From: an uncultured Bacilli bacterium
Lineage (GTDB): Bacteria; Bacillota_I; Bacilli_A; RF39; UBA660
Assembly (NCBI GenBank): GCA_910580185.1
Contig: CAJTWC010000002.1
Coordinates: 62,001 to 126,000 of the forward strand
DNA length: 64,000 nucleotides
Reading direction: 5' to 3'
Each line of letters starts with the position of its first letter. The first letter of the stretch is position 1. Both the position numbers and the translations under genes were made by a program. Of this stretch, positions 19,101 to 27,048 are shown in pieces. The notes under the pieces are model-generated. The model saw only the letters and a program-made list of their open reading frames with translations, was not told the DNA's origin and did not search any database.

Positions 19101-20769
19101 CCTCTTCATCATTTTTTATTAAATCTTTTCCTTTATATTCGGTACCTTGCGCGGTAATACTTTTACTAATAACTTTATATGTATCATTCTTAAAACTTGT
19201 ATCTCCTACTTCTATAGTTCTATTAATAGTTGTAATTAAAGCACTTTCAGTATTAGGGTCTACTACCGAATATACTTGCGTATAAATACCAGCGCCTTTT
19301 TCTACAACTAGATTATTTAAACTATTTTCAGATTCTGTACCGTCTTCACTTATGTATTTGACAGATATGTCATAATTATTAGTATTACTACTAGTAGCGT
19401 CTAATCCAGGATCACTAAATGAGAAATTGTTAAGAGGTAAATAAATAGTTTGAGCTCCTTTTAACGTATATAGTTTTTGCGGATCTTTTGTTTCTTCTGT
19501 TACTGTTATCTTTTGTTTTAAAGTCGTGCTATTATTATTTGAATCAGTTACTTTATAAGTCGCATAATATGTACCTTTTTTAGTCAAATCAACTTCTGAT
19601 GCATCAAACGTACATTTATTAGCTTTTGTACATTCTTTTTCTGTTCCATCAATAATTATATTACGTTTAGTAATTGTTTTTTCAGTTGAAGACGATGGAT
19701 GCAGTTCATATATTAATTCTTTATTATCTTTTAAAGAGATAACAGGTGCTACATTATAATCATTACCTTCAACTTCATCTGATACAAGACTTTTATTCAT
19801 CGTACCAGCAGTTCCTGATGTTAATACTGGTAAATCTTGAAAGAAATGTTTACCTGCTACTTCCGAAGTATAAACACCATAATCTTCTTTAGCAGTAGAT
19901 AAATCAAGTGGGTTCTTAACACCTGATTTTGTTTCATTTGCACTTATAAAAATATCAACATCATTACTAATATAACTACCCTTTAAAGTTGTTATTCCAC
20001 CATCAATAATATCTTGAAAAGAATCTGAGTAAAACCCTAACATTAATCCAAACTTAGCATTTCTTCCGCCTAATGAATTTTTTAAGGCGCTACCTGATAC
20101 TGGTTCAACAATTAGTGAGCCATCTAATACTTTATCGTCATTATAAGTAGTTTTCAAAGTTGGCATAGTTACATGCTTGTTATTATCGGTGGTTGTTAAT
20201 AATTCAACTTCATTAGCACTACTTCCAGGCTTAAGTGTTAAACTACTTAAACTAATAGAACTATCCTTTCTAGCATTTAAAACAGTAAAAGTTAAATGCT
20301 GGGAATGAGGCTCACACATAGTTACCGATGGAATCATAAGAGTTAGCTTTTTACCATCTATCTTTGAAACAGCTTCTTCGGTAGTACCACCCCATCTAAC
20401 ATAAGAATAAGCTTCATCAGTTAAGGTTGCAGTTATGGTAACCGTATCTACAAAGTCTGTTTTATCCGTGCACCCATCTGCGCCTAATCTATATTTAAGT
20501 ACATAATCTGCACTGCTAAAATTATCTGCAACAGCTGAAGGGGAAGCTTCTGTATTTCCAGCAGTTGATACTAAAACGGATTCCACTTTAAAATCACCTG
20601 CGTCTGATAATTCAGTATTGTTAGCTCTAACAGTTAAAGCAACTACTACAGATACCAAAAATAAACCTATACCTAATGATACGTATTTATGTTCCTTTAT
20701 AAAATTCATTATTCTTATCCTAGTTATATCTAACCAATCTCTTAACTTTGTTTTTGTAGATGACTTCAT
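16180..20769 (-). CDS. Large cell-surface protein with N-terminal anchor, Ig-like and SdrD_B-like domains
   Basis: 1529 residues. Cytoplasmic basic start, one signal-anchor helix (~29-50, GIGLFLVSVVVALTV), then a long extracellular, Thr/Asn/Asp-rich region. Ig-like modules are visible, e.g. ~370-445 (ending YYATYKVTDSNNNSTTLKQKITV). An SdrD_B-like domain (VVWEDFNDNGIMEDTEKKI...KKGIYTFSGFSEGKYYI) lies near 1200, followed by a Pro/Glu/Asp linker and a C-terminal domain resembling DUF11-type repeats. No C-terminal anchor, so it is held by its N-terminus unless cleaved. Operon with the thioester adhesin. The pair replaces what in Bacillus would be housekeeping genes, so it is probably a lineage-specific insertion between spoVG and veg. 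Confidence 0.8.
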   Translation of the reverse strand: MKSSTKTKLRDWLDITRIRIMNFIKEHKYVSLGIGLFLVSVVVALTVRANNTELSDAGDFKVESVLVSTAGNTEASPSAVADNFSSADYVLKYRLGADGCTDKTDFVDTVTITATLTDEAYSYVRWGGTTEEAVSKIDGKKLTLMIPSVTMCEPHSQHLTFTVLNARKDSSISLSSLTLKPGSSANEVELLTTTDNNKHVTMPTLKTTYNDDKVLDGSLIVEPVSGSALKNSLGGRNAKFGLMLGFYSDSFQDIIDGGITTLKGSYISNDVDIFISANETKSGVKNPLDLSTAKEDYGVYTSEVAGKHFFQDLPVLTSGTAGTMNKSLVSDEVEGNDYNVAPVISLKDNKELIYELHPSSSTEKTITKRNIIIDGTEKECTKANKCTFDASEVDLTKKGTYYATYKVTDSNNNSTTLKQKITVTEETKDPQKLYTLKGAQTIYLPLNNFSFSDPGLDATSSNTNNYDISVKYISEDGTESENSLNNLVVEKGAGIYTQVYSVVDPNTESALITTINRTIEVGDTSFKNDTYKVISKSITAQGTEYKGKDLIKNDEEAVTCNVESNCSSSLIAEDYNSVGEKTAIYTITKEDYIITIQKIIDVKPTYYKLPITNLTLSDRLEVRNVNGKNFFVLGTYFVTVPTASEVSTIELSAFTKANESNPKTATKENVKNSTGNNLLTNALYVNENESYVKVLDDSKDKLSGNYYTAAMGEQVRLQTIYNYGADADGNMTDLKILLDINKDHMIPIAISSDSNTPYYSMRFEHYGEELDIPVENISIKYCTSPTSCNIDPESYNKTKDNITNIEIKVAKEIPAGTTIKLRTDYLVKTITDASVDLNNKSFNTTAHVSFKSGNTIVSSDGSNSLSSKNVYVTPYKVRTNTYLGKGDDLDKTNITLDATKNDIYTLYASTSVTSPAMALNSNIFGYEKLNTIPVKFILPQGINYVYNADYEVQPDDKNGIIRDSKGNTILTYTYQGVEPNSWIEAIHFDFSIDVTTQDKSTLQIITQIGDWTTVSLANDLSSSSKDKTNVSNVTVLNSQKVAYGQYAYNDNQTQVISNIDKNDKFVFKTKLHNNQESNVTNAYVYTILPYIDADTATYNGTYDITFPTGVKAECTTALPSKIIEDAPGADWEDCSTAKASGKLTAFRVHYDSIDKFDTKEASVTISTNNNAPDDKYVFKSYLMYDGLAEQLAFKDLSVSVVSKKITGVVWEDFNDNGIMEDTEKKIENVTLNLFKEDGTLVDTTTPNKKGIYTFSGFSEGKYYITADFNNDKYSRTIALDSYIDLSKISVFISDSNSVVDTNKPSQQPSDKDDKPREDDKTPETSSPEKVPEEQEPSEGDSGTINDDAEEEQPEEIPVVKTNIITVTPDTRTISNINLGLSLRKKFQVKLNKYVTSAEVTNKLGLVTKRDYGNAKLAKLDVKDINNLSIKVVYTIEIENIKYYPGYIKSVNETVPDGMVFNENYAENKDWFLNEDGTLTNVSLAHDLLEEGQKVYLTIAFDITRKEAGSFVNTASVDDLEILGGTADEE

Positions 20770-20804
20770 AATTAGAAACCTCCCATTCTAGTATATACAT
20801 TTTA

Positions 20805-20833
20805 ATTTAACCATAAATGGGAATAAAAATCAA
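20805..20833 (-). promoter_or_regulatory. Putative promoter of the adhesin operon
   Basis: Minus strand: TTGATT (20828-20833), 17 bases, TTAAAT (20805-20810), 36 bases before the start codon. Confidence 0.5.
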
Positions 20834-20841
20834 CACATAAG

Positions 20842-20867
20842 AAAAAAGTTCACTTATAATGAACTTA
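20842..20867 (-). terminator. Intrinsic terminator overlapping the veg stop
   Basis: Minus strand: AAGTTCA-TTATAAG-TGAACTT followed by TTTTC. Confidence 0.8.
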
Positions 20868-21069
20868 TTATTACTTGTTTTGTTAAAATATCACTATAAC
20901 TAAAGCTTTTAACGATGTTTTCTGTTTTAAAAGTCCATATATTAGAATATGTATCAACAACCGTGCCAATATATGCTTCTTTTTTATTTCTTCCTACATC
21001 TATCTTTATCTTCAACTTTTTTCCTTTACAACTATTTATGTATTTTTTTATCTCTGATATCATATTCAC
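20854..21069 (-). CDS. veg: Veg protein (biofilm-stimulating small protein)
   Basis: 71 residues. Aligns by eye along its length with Bacillus Veg: ISEIKKYINSCKGKKLKIK, GRNKKEAYIGTVVDTYSNIWTF and SFSYSDILTKQV (YSYADILT in Bacillus). Veg stimulates biofilm matrix genes by interfering with SinR in Bacillus; its biochemical role elsewhere is unclear. It lies five bases after yabG, the same yabG-veg order as Bacillus. Confidence 0.88.
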   Translation of the reverse strand: MNMISEIKKYINSCKGKKLKIKIDVGRNKKEAYIGTVVDTYSNIWTFKTENIVKSFSYSDILTKQVIISSL

Positions 21070-21074
21070 CTCGC

Positions 21075-21821
21075 CTATCTTGGGTATCCTGTTGTCATAA
21101 CACCCCTTGTATTAACACCACCTATACCATCCTTACCACAGCTTGTTTTTTCTAATAGCGATAATAAATCTATATCCTTATTTTTATCAGATAAACTAAG
21201 TGATAACGCAATTATCGCTGGATCTAATGCATGAATGTTAATCTTTTTAGGACTTGATGCAAAATTAGCTCCAGATTTTATTAATCTATCATATTCAGAT
21301 TGGCAGGCACCTGCAATAACAATTAATTTATCATAATCTTTTTGATACTTTCTACATACTTTAACAGCATCTACAAAGTATTTAGAGTTTTGCATAACAA
21401 AAGAATCATGTCCTGTTATAACAACTATATCGGGGTTTATATCTTCTAAATATTTTTCTATATTAAAAGCCATTTGATTTTCTGGAGAATAAACTCCATA
21501 TGCTAAGACGTTTGCTTTCTTATAAAAATCTAGACATCTATTTAAATATTCTCTATCGCCGTCAACGTGAAGTATTTTCCCTGGAATATAAAAATAATCA
21601 TTTCTTTCAAAACTACGTAAATCATCTATCTGTTTATAAAAATCCCTATCATCACTTGTTTTATCATTTGATTCTAACATTAAATCATCAAGTTCACTAT
21701 CAGCACATAACCTTACGTCAACACCCTTTAAATAAGCAATTTTATCATCTATTTTAATTATCTTAAATACTACATCATTATTATGAGATCTACGTGTTAC
21801 TAAATCTCCTACTTTAAACAT
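21075..21821 (-). CDS. yabG: Sporulation-specific protease YabG
   Basis: 248 residues. N-terminal FKVGDLVTRRSHNNDVVFKIIKI matches YabG; the catalytic His (VVITGHDSF) and Cys (VIAGACQSEYDRLIKSGANFASSP) of this cysteine protease are present, and the conserved end GVNTRGVMTTGYPR is intact. YabG cleaves spore-coat proteins and, in clostridia, germination factors. The ATG at 21819-21821 has AGGTGATGATA upstream; the in-frame GTG at 21830 is inside the SD. Confidence 0.92.
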   Translation of the reverse strand: MFKVGDLVTRRSHNNDVVFKIIKIDDKIAYLKGVDVRLCADSELDDLMLESNDKTSDDRDFYKQIDDLRSFERNDYFYIPGKILHVDGDREYLNRCLDFYKKANVLAYGVYSPENQMAFNIEKYLEDINPDIVVITGHDSFVMQNSKYFVDAVKVCRKYQKDYDKLIVIAGACQSEYDRLIKSGANFASSPKKINIHALDPAIIALSLSLSDKNKDIDLLSLLEKTSCGKDGIGGVNTRGVMTTGYPR

Positions 21822-21846
21822 TATCATCACCTAAGAAAATATATGC

Positions 21847-21876
21847 AAAAAAAAACTAAATATGCTTTAGTTTTTT
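21847..21876 (-). terminator. Intrinsic terminator after the spermidine-synthase-like gene
   Basis: Minus strand: AAAAAACTAAA-GCATA-TTTAGTTTTTT. Confidence 0.85.
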
Positions 21877-21877
21877 A

Positions 21878-23398
21878 TTATTGTATTAGTGTCTCAACAG
21901 GACAATAATCATCAGTTAAAATTAATGTATCAGGAGAAAGTTTTAAATCGTAAGTACCTTCAATAATAATATCTTTATCTGATGAAATAACCATCACGTT
22001 TTGAATTTCATTTATTTTATTAGTTAGACAAGGAACTACGTAAACATGTTTAAACTTAGTAAGTAAAGTTTTAACCTCTGCTTTCAAGAATTTAGAGTTT
22101 TTACCATCAAGAGAGGAAAGTATATTAGTAAGATATACTCCATTATCATTTAAAGATTCTTTTATTTTAAAAACAGCTTCCACGGTTGTTAATGTCTTCG
22201 GAGGTTCCTCTCCTGAAAAGGCATCATTTAAAATGGCATCATACTTTTTCTTATTTTTATTTAAATACGTTCTACCATCTTCTTCAATTAAGTTAAGACG
22301 CTTGTTATCATTAATATTGTAGTCTTTAATTAAATCATTAAGATAAAAATATTTTTTAGCTATTTTTGTTACATCTTTATCTATTTCAACAACATCCATA
22401 CGTTTTGAATCATAGTGGCTTATAAAGTACTTTGGATAAGAATATCCTCCACCTCCAATTAATAAAACATCATTTATGTTTTTAGAAGCCTTAAACATTA
22501 AGTCATAATATTTTGTATATTCAAATACTAACTCATATCTTTTTTCTTTTGATGTAAACGTGGCTGATTCAAAGCCACCATCAACGTTTAGCATTCTTAT
22601 TTTTTCGCCATCTTCATTTTCACTATTATAAATAGTTACTCTGCCATACTCCGTATCAAAATTCACTTTGGTATTTTCCTTACCATTAAGGATTCTATCC
22701 CCATTTATAAGATTTACTTTATAGTAAAAGAAAAATAATATTATATCCAAAATAATAATTACAACAATAAAACTTAATAAAACTACATCCATATTTTTAA
22801 TATTTAATAACATACTCATAAGTAATAAAATAATAGATAACATAAAAAGAATTTCAACACTACCAAAACGAGGGACTAGATAAAAACCGCTTAAAAATGT
22901 TCCAAATATGCCACCTAACGTTGATATTGCATAAATTTTTCCAGAGGTTTTACCAGTGGTTTCTAATTTTAATACCTTAATCTTTAAGATTATCGGTATT
23001 ATTAATCCAAGTAATAATGATGGAATAAAAAACAAAATAATAGTTGATATAATTGCACCAACTTTAATATTACTAGCCCATGATGAAATCCATATAAGTA
23101 AACTTTCTTGAATAATCGGTATTAGAAAAACAAAAAATGATGCAAATAATAAAATGAGTTTTAATGTTTTATCTGGAGATTTTTTATCTGCTAGCATGCC
23201 ACCTATATAATTACCAATACTTGAACTTAAAAGAATAATACCTATTATGCTTGTCCATACAATATTTGTATTTCCAAAATAAGGTGATAAAACACGTGCA
23301 GCGATTAATTCTATACTCATACATATAGCTTCAATAATAAATATTATAAATTCATATTTAAAATTAAACTTCAACTTTTTTAATTTCAAACAAATCAC
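21878..23398 (-). CDS. Membrane protein with C-terminal spermidine synthase-like domain
   Basis: 506 residues. Residues ~12-225 hold about seven membrane helices (starting EFIIFIIEAICMSIELIAARVLSPYFG, the usual opening of this fusion family). Residues ~240-500 form a class I methyltransferase-like fold of the spermidine synthase family: VLLIGGGGYSYPKYF, then MDVVEIDKDVTKIAKKYF and YDAILNDAFSGEEPPKTLTT. These fusions are often annotated 'fused MFS/spermidine synthase'; a true polyamine role is unproven. The frame begins with GTG at 23398, three bases after AGGAAA; the TTG at 23389 is also possible. Inserted between yabG and ksgA, which are neighbours in Bacillus, and has its own promoter and terminator. 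Confidence 0.8.
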   Translation of the reverse strand: MICLKLKKLKFNFKYEFIIFIIEAICMSIELIAARVLSPYFGNTNIVWTSIIGIILLSSSIGNYIGGMLADKKSPDKTLKLILLFASFFVFLIPIIQESLLIWISSWASNIKVGAIISTIILFFIPSLLLGLIIPIILKIKVLKLETTGKTSGKIYAISTLGGIFGTFLSGFYLVPRFGSVEILFMLSIILLLMSMLLNIKNMDVVLLSFIVVIIILDIILFFFYYKVNLINGDRILNGKENTKVNFDTEYGRVTIYNSENEDGEKIRMLNVDGGFESATFTSKEKRYELVFEYTKYYDLMFKASKNINDVLLIGGGGYSYPKYFISHYDSKRMDVVEIDKDVTKIAKKYFYLNDLIKDYNINDNKRLNLIEEDGRTYLNKNKKKYDAILNDAFSGEEPPKTLTTVEAVFKIKESLNDNGVYLTNILSSLDGKNSKFLKAEVKTLLTKFKHVYVVPCLTNKINEIQNVMVISSDKDIIIEGTYDLKLSPDTLILTDDYCPVETLIQ

Positions 23399-23409
23399 TT
23401 TCCTATCTT

Positions 23410-23438
23410 ATTTAATTCTATCATATTATTTATATCAA
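23410..23438 (-). promoter_or_regulatory. Putative promoter of the spermidine-synthase-like gene
   Basis: Minus strand: TTGATA (23433-23438), 17 bases, TTAAAT (23410-23415). Confidence 0.5.
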
Positions 23439-23456
23439 ATCCATTATTATTAATAA

Positions 23457-23487
23457 AGAAAAAACTAAACCAAAATGTTTAGTTTAA
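23457..23487 (-). terminator. Intrinsic terminator after ksgA
   Basis: Minus strand: AAACTAAACA-TTTTG-GTTTAGTTT followed by TTTC. Confidence 0.85.
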
Positions 23488-23516
23488 ACAATCACATAGT
23501 TATATTACCAATTTTT

Positions 23517-24338
23517 TTATTTACTAATATATTTATTAGTTATTTGCGCAAACTCTTCTATCGTAATATTTTCCGCTCTAATGCTAATATCTTTGTTAAA
23601 CGATTTTAGAATATTATTAATTTTGTCTAAATCATATCTTTTTAAATTGTTTCTTAAAGTCTTTCTTTTTTGTACAAAAGCATCTTTTACAAGTTTAAAG
23701 AAGAACTCTTCGTCTTTTACTTCTATTTTCTTAGCCTTTTTTGAAAAAACAACAATTGCTGAATCCACATTAGGCTTTGGATAAAAAACGTTTCTTGATA
23801 CCGTAAAAGCCTTTTTAATATCAAAATAATAATTTAGGAAAATAGTTAAAGAATTATAAGATTTAGTCCCTGGTATTGCCGAAAATCTATCGGCTACTTC
23901 ATTTTGAACCATAACAACTATTTTCTCTACATCTATTTTTTCATCTATAAATTTAGTGATGATAGGAGTTGTTATATAATAAGGAAGATTAGCTACTACC
24001 ATAATATTTTTATAATCAAAATCCTTTAAATCATCTTTTATATTTCTATTTAAAAAATCATCAAATATTATATTTACATTATCATACCCATTTAATATTT
24101 CTTGTAATGGTTCCTTTAAAGTAATATCTATTTCATATCCCAAAACATGTTTTGCTTTTTTACTTAATTTCCTTGTTAATGCGGCAGCACCAACACCTAT
24201 TTCTATAACAATGGTATCGCAACTTATATTACCTAATGATACAATATTATTTAATATATTTTGATCAAGTAAAAAATTCTGACCAAATTTCTTTTTAAAC
24301 ATAAATTCATTTTCATTTAATATTTCTTTTATATTCAT
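23517..24338 (-). CDS. rsmA: 16S rRNA (adenine1518/1519-N6)-dimethyltransferase
   Basis: 273 residues (KsgA). SAM pocket: KKFGQNFLLDQNILNNIV and VIEIGVGAAALTRKL; catalytic NLPYYITTPIITKF (motif IV); C-terminal FYPKPNVDSAIV and KRKTLRNNLK, all typical. It dimethylates two adjacent adenines in the 3' hairpin of 16S rRNA during 30S maturation. ATG 24336-24338 has GGGAG six bases upstream; the frame is open to 24392 but that extension crosses a terminator-like hairpin and is unlikely to be translated. rnmV, its usual upstream partner, is absent. Confidence 0.95.
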   Translation of the reverse strand: MNIKEILNENEFMFKKKFGQNFLLDQNILNNIVSLGNISCDTIVIEIGVGAAALTRKLSKKAKHVLGYEIDITLKEPLQEILNGYDNVNIIFDDFLNRNIKDDLKDFDYKNIMVVANLPYYITTPIITKFIDEKIDVEKIVVMVQNEVADRFSAIPGTKSYNSLTIFLNYYFDIKKAFTVSRNVFYPKPNVDSAIVVFSKKAKKIEVKDEEFFFKLVKDAFVQKRKTLRNNLKRYDLDKINNILKSFNKDISIRAENITIEEFAQITNKYISK

Positions 24339-24490
24339 AACTATCTCCCATAGAACAAAAGCAAAATTAAAATTTTGCGCATTGGTCGTCACCGATCCAA
24401 CATTCCTGCTTCTAAGAGTAAGTAACCTTGACTTTACACAGGCTTAAATTCCGATAGTCGCTACCGTATTTGATCTATTAAGTTTTTATA
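24339..24490 (-). ncRNA. Structured leader RNA of ksgA with terminator-like hairpin
   Basis: From the promoter to the ksgA SD the transcript has ~150 bases with successive stems: CGGTAG-CGA-CTATCG (24451-24466), TTGG-a-TCG-GTGA-CGA-CCAA with a GNRA loop (24382-24400), and GCAAAAT-TTTA-ATTTTGC followed by TTTTGTT (24361-24378, rho-independent type). Hairpins plus a terminator ahead of the SD suggest an attenuator or cis-acting leader. I do not recognise a known riboswitch class. Short stretches resemble the 16S rRNA 3' end (see findings). Confidence 0.55.
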
Positions 24491-24495
24491 CATTT

Positions 24496-24524
24496 ATTTT
24501 ACCTTATTTATTTTCTTATATCAA
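24496..24524 (-). promoter_or_regulatory. Promoter of the ksgA leader
   Basis: Minus strand: TTGATA (24519-24524), 17 bases, TAAAAT (24496-24501). The ~190 bases between it and the 3D-protein stop (24525-24714) hold no gene I can support; a short T-rich hairpin region at 24661-24700 may end the upstream transcript. Confidence 0.7.
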
Positions 24525-24714
24525 GACTTCATTCATATACATTTAGTATCACCTGCCTACCATTTAAATAATACTTTCTATACTAACACTACTATATGTG
24601 ATAGTAAATATTCTTTCGTTCGACTTTTTTCGACATTACAAAACGCACTTTCCTAGTATATAAAAAAACAAATAAAATAATTTTATTTGCTTTTATTTTA
24701 TCATAATATTTAAA

Positions 24715-25347
24715 TTATCGCCAATTAACTGCAACATCAATTTGTGTTGGATTTCTTTTTGCGAATCCTCCAGTATCACAAACTATTGCATATCCTAAAG
24801 AACTTTCTATTATTGTTCCTCTCGGTCTTATTTCATAGTTTGCCGCTACCATAACATAACCGCCAAGCATTTTAACACCATCTTCACGAACCCAATATGG
24901 ATATTCTGCTTCTGAATAACCCATACGTCTCATAACATTAACAACACTTGTCATATTTAAATTATAGTATGTTTCTCTACCAGATGGGCCGCTAACAACA
25001 CCCTTGCTTTTAGACAACTTGTCTCCATCCCAGTTACTTACAGGGGCAACTGCTACTTGCGACTTGGTTGTCGTTGTTGTTTCTGGAGCTTTGGTAGTAA
25101 TCGTAGTTGATATAGCCGCACTAGTTGTTGTTTCTTGTGTTGTAGTATCTTCTTTTACTACCGTAGTATTTGCGACACTAGCAACATAATTACTAGGATC
25201 AAATGTTTTTTTAGATGTCGAAACTGTTATAACATCTTTACTGCTATCCGAAAATAAGATTCCGGCTTTCGAAAAACCAATAAATGCTACTAAACATATA
25301 ACTAATATTAGTAAAGCACTTTTAATTTTTCTATTAAAATGTTTCAC
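24715..25347 (-). CDS. Cell-wall protein with 3D (Asp-Asp-Asp) domain, YabE-like
   Basis: About 210 residues. One N-terminal membrane/signal helix (ALLILVICLVAFIGFS), a Thr/Ser-rich linker (~60-110: TTTQETTTS, TTTTTK), then a C-terminal 3D domain (~130-210) with VCDTGGFAKRNPTQIDVAVNW, the second and third Asp of the double-psi barrel found in lytic transglycosylase-type Rpf/YabE and MltA proteins. Here the usual G5 and DUF348 repeats of YabE are missing. The frame is open to 25395, but GAGGTG precedes the GTG at 25345-25347 (VKHFNRK), preferred as start. tatD-yabE-ksgA order as in Bacillus. Confidence 0.8.
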   Translation of the reverse strand: MKHFNRKIKSALLILVICLVAFIGFSKAGILFSDSSKDVITVSTSKKTFDPSNYVASVANTTVVKEDTTTQETTTSAAISTTITTKAPETTTTTKSQVAVAPVSNWDGDKLSKSKGVVSGPSGRETYYNLNMTSVVNVMRRMGYSEAEYPYWVREDGVKMLGGYVMVAANYEIRPRGTIIESSLGYAIVCDTGGFAKRNPTQIDVAVNWR

Positions 25348-25403
25348 TTTGTTCACCTCATACCCATTTTCTGGGCTCGTATCTAATGATATCATATATA
25401 CTA

Positions 25404-26156
25404 TTATAAGTCAAATTTTGCACGTACATTTGCCCCTGTTTGCCTTATTACATCAGTACTTGTTATACCTTTTAATTTAGCAATTTCACTTACTATAAAA
25501 CCAAGTTTATCAGGATTATTTTTCTTACCGCGATATGGTTCTGGAGTAAGATATGGACTATCAGTTTCTAAAGATATAACACTTAAAGGGATGTTTTTTA
25601 CAACATCTTTTATTTTTTTTGCATTTTTAAACGTTACTACCCCGCCAATACCGATTAAAAAACCAAGTTTAATAAATTCATTAGCAGTTTCTAAACTTCC
25701 TGAAAAACAATGCATTATCCCCGTTACATTATATTCTTTTAAACAATTATATATGTCTGCTGTTGCCTCTCTATTATGAACTATTACTGGTAAATTTCTC
25801 TTTTTAGCTATCTTAAGCATACTTTTTAATATATGTATTTGCATATCTTTATTTTCTTTTGTCCAATAATAGTCTAATCCTATTTCTCCTATTGCTACTA
25901 CCTTTTCGTTTAAAGATATATCTTCTATCATTTTTATATCAGATTCGGTTATACCATATACATTTTCTGGCCCTATTCCAACCGCTGCATATACCTCATT
26001 ATACTTTTTAGACAATTCTACGGCTTCAATGCTACTTTTAACATCTATTCCATTAATAATTATTCTTTCTACACCACCTGATATTGCTCTTTTTATCTCT
26101 TCATTTACATTATTATACTCAGAACTAAGTAAATGACAATGTGAATCTATTAACAT
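25404..26156 (-). CDS. tatD: TatD-family metal-dependent DNase
   Basis: 250 residues, a TIM-barrel amidohydrolase-like hydrolase. Metal ligands visible: LIDSHCHL (HxH), GEIGLDYYW (Glu), PVIVHNREA (His), GIMHCFSGS (His) and LETDSPYLTPEPYRGKKNNP (Asp). TatD/YabD enzymes are 3'-5' exonucleases and D-aminoacyl deacylase-like candidates; substrate not determinable from sequence. Eight bases or fewer separate its stop region from the next gene's long frame. Confidence 0.93.
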   Translation of the reverse strand: MLIDSHCHLLSSEYNNVNEEIKRAISGGVERIIINGIDVKSSIEAVELSKKYNEVYAAVGIGPENVYGITESDIKMIEDISLNEKVVAIGEIGLDYYWTKENKDMQIHILKSMLKIAKKRNLPVIVHNREATADIYNCLKEYNVTGIMHCFSGSLETANEFIKLGFLIGIGGVVTFKNAKKIKDVVKNIPLSVISLETDSPYLTPEPYRGKKNNPDKLGFIVSEIAKLKGITSTDVIRQTGANVRAKFDL

Positions 26157-26166
26157 TTATATCACC

Positions 26167-26200
26167 AAAAAAATTATATCACACTAATGATATAATTTCA
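26167..26200 (-). terminator. Intrinsic terminator after the small membrane protein gene
   Basis: Minus strand: AAATTATATCA-TTAGTG-TGATATAATTT then TTTTGG. Confidence 0.82.
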
Positions 26201-26363
26201 TAATTAAATACCTTATAAATATAAAGAGAACAATACTAAAATAAATGATATCTATAATATGTGCACTCTCAAAATACAAAGTACCTATAACAGCTAATAT
26301 TATTATAAAAAATAATATCTTTAGCACAAAACTCTTCTTATGTTCTATTTCTTGTCCGTGCAT
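26184..26363 (-). CDS. Small membrane protein, unknown
   Basis: 59 residues: hydrophilic start (HGQEIEHKKS) then two membrane helices (FVLKILFFIIILAVIGTLYF and IIDIIYFSIVLFIFIRYLI) and a short basic end. ATG 26361-26363 has AAGGAAG eight bases upstream, which makes translation plausible; a longer frame to 26429 has no SD. Not recognised. Followed directly by a terminator and lying downstream of spoVT. Confidence 0.6.
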   Translation of the reverse strand: MHGQEIEHKKSFVLKILFFIIILAVIGTLYFESAHIIDIIYFSIVLFIFIRYLIMKLYH

Positions 26364-26492
26364 CAAACTCTTCCTTTCGAATAGATTTTTACCACTATAC
26401 GACTTGATACAACGTTTAAAATATAACACATAAAAACCAGCACAGTAAACATTTAAGACAAATAAACTCTAAATTAGACAAAATTTTACATT

Positions 26493-27005
26493 CTAGTTAG
26501 TTTCCAAATAATTTTCTAAAAATGATATTGAAAAACTTATTAATTCACTATTTATATCTCCAACGTTTTTTTCAAATATCGCAAGTCCTGAAAAATCACC
26601 ATTTGGTAATATTGGGTAGGCCTTAAAATCATCTGTTAAAGTAACATTATTTGTCAAATTTAAAGCTTTTTCATTAGAAATACTTATGGTGTTCCCTAAC
26701 ATATTTTCTAACGTTGGGCTTATCTTTTCGCCTATTAAAATATCTTTCGAAGAAAAAACTATCTCACTTAAATTAGTTACATATATCTCACAGTTTACTT
26801 TTTTAGATAAAGATTTGATAAAATTATTTATAAATTCTTGCTCACGATTTATTACTGAATGTTTTTTTAAAACTATGGTTTCTGAGTCATGTAAATATAT
26901 TTCTAATAACTCACCTGTTTTTAAATGCATGTTTTTTCTAATCTCTTTTGGTATTACAACTCTTCCTAGTTCATCTATTCTTCTTGTTATTCCAGTTGTT
27001 TTCAT
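26493..27005 (-). CDS. spoVT: Stage V sporulation regulator SpoVT
   Basis: 170 residues. N-terminal AbrB swapped-hairpin DNA-binding domain (GITRRIDELGRVVIPKEIRKNM...GELLEIYLHDSETIVLKKH), then a GAF-like sensor domain (~55-170). That two-domain form, with position right after mfd, identifies SpoVT rather than AbrB. In Bacillus it tunes sigma-G-dependent genes in the forespore. SD AAGGGAAG. A sporulation-specific regulator, which argues for active or recent sporulation. Confidence 0.93.
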   Translation of the reverse strand: MKTTGITRRIDELGRVVIPKEIRKNMHLKTGELLEIYLHDSETIVLKKHSVINREQEFINNFIKSLSKKVNCEIYVTNLSEIVFSSKDILIGEKISPTLENMLGNTISISNEKALNLTNNVTLTDDFKAYPILPNGDFSGLAIFEKNVGDINSELISFSISFLENYLETN

Positions 27006-27048
27006 ACAATTCTTCCCTTCTTTTTTAGAATGTATAAAAACTTAAGAT

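Noticed and set aside
24525..24714. Tiny frame MYMNEVLI behind AGGTGAT as a regulatory leader peptide
   Set aside because: Eight codons, ends over the ksgA promoter -35 region; no evidence beyond chance.
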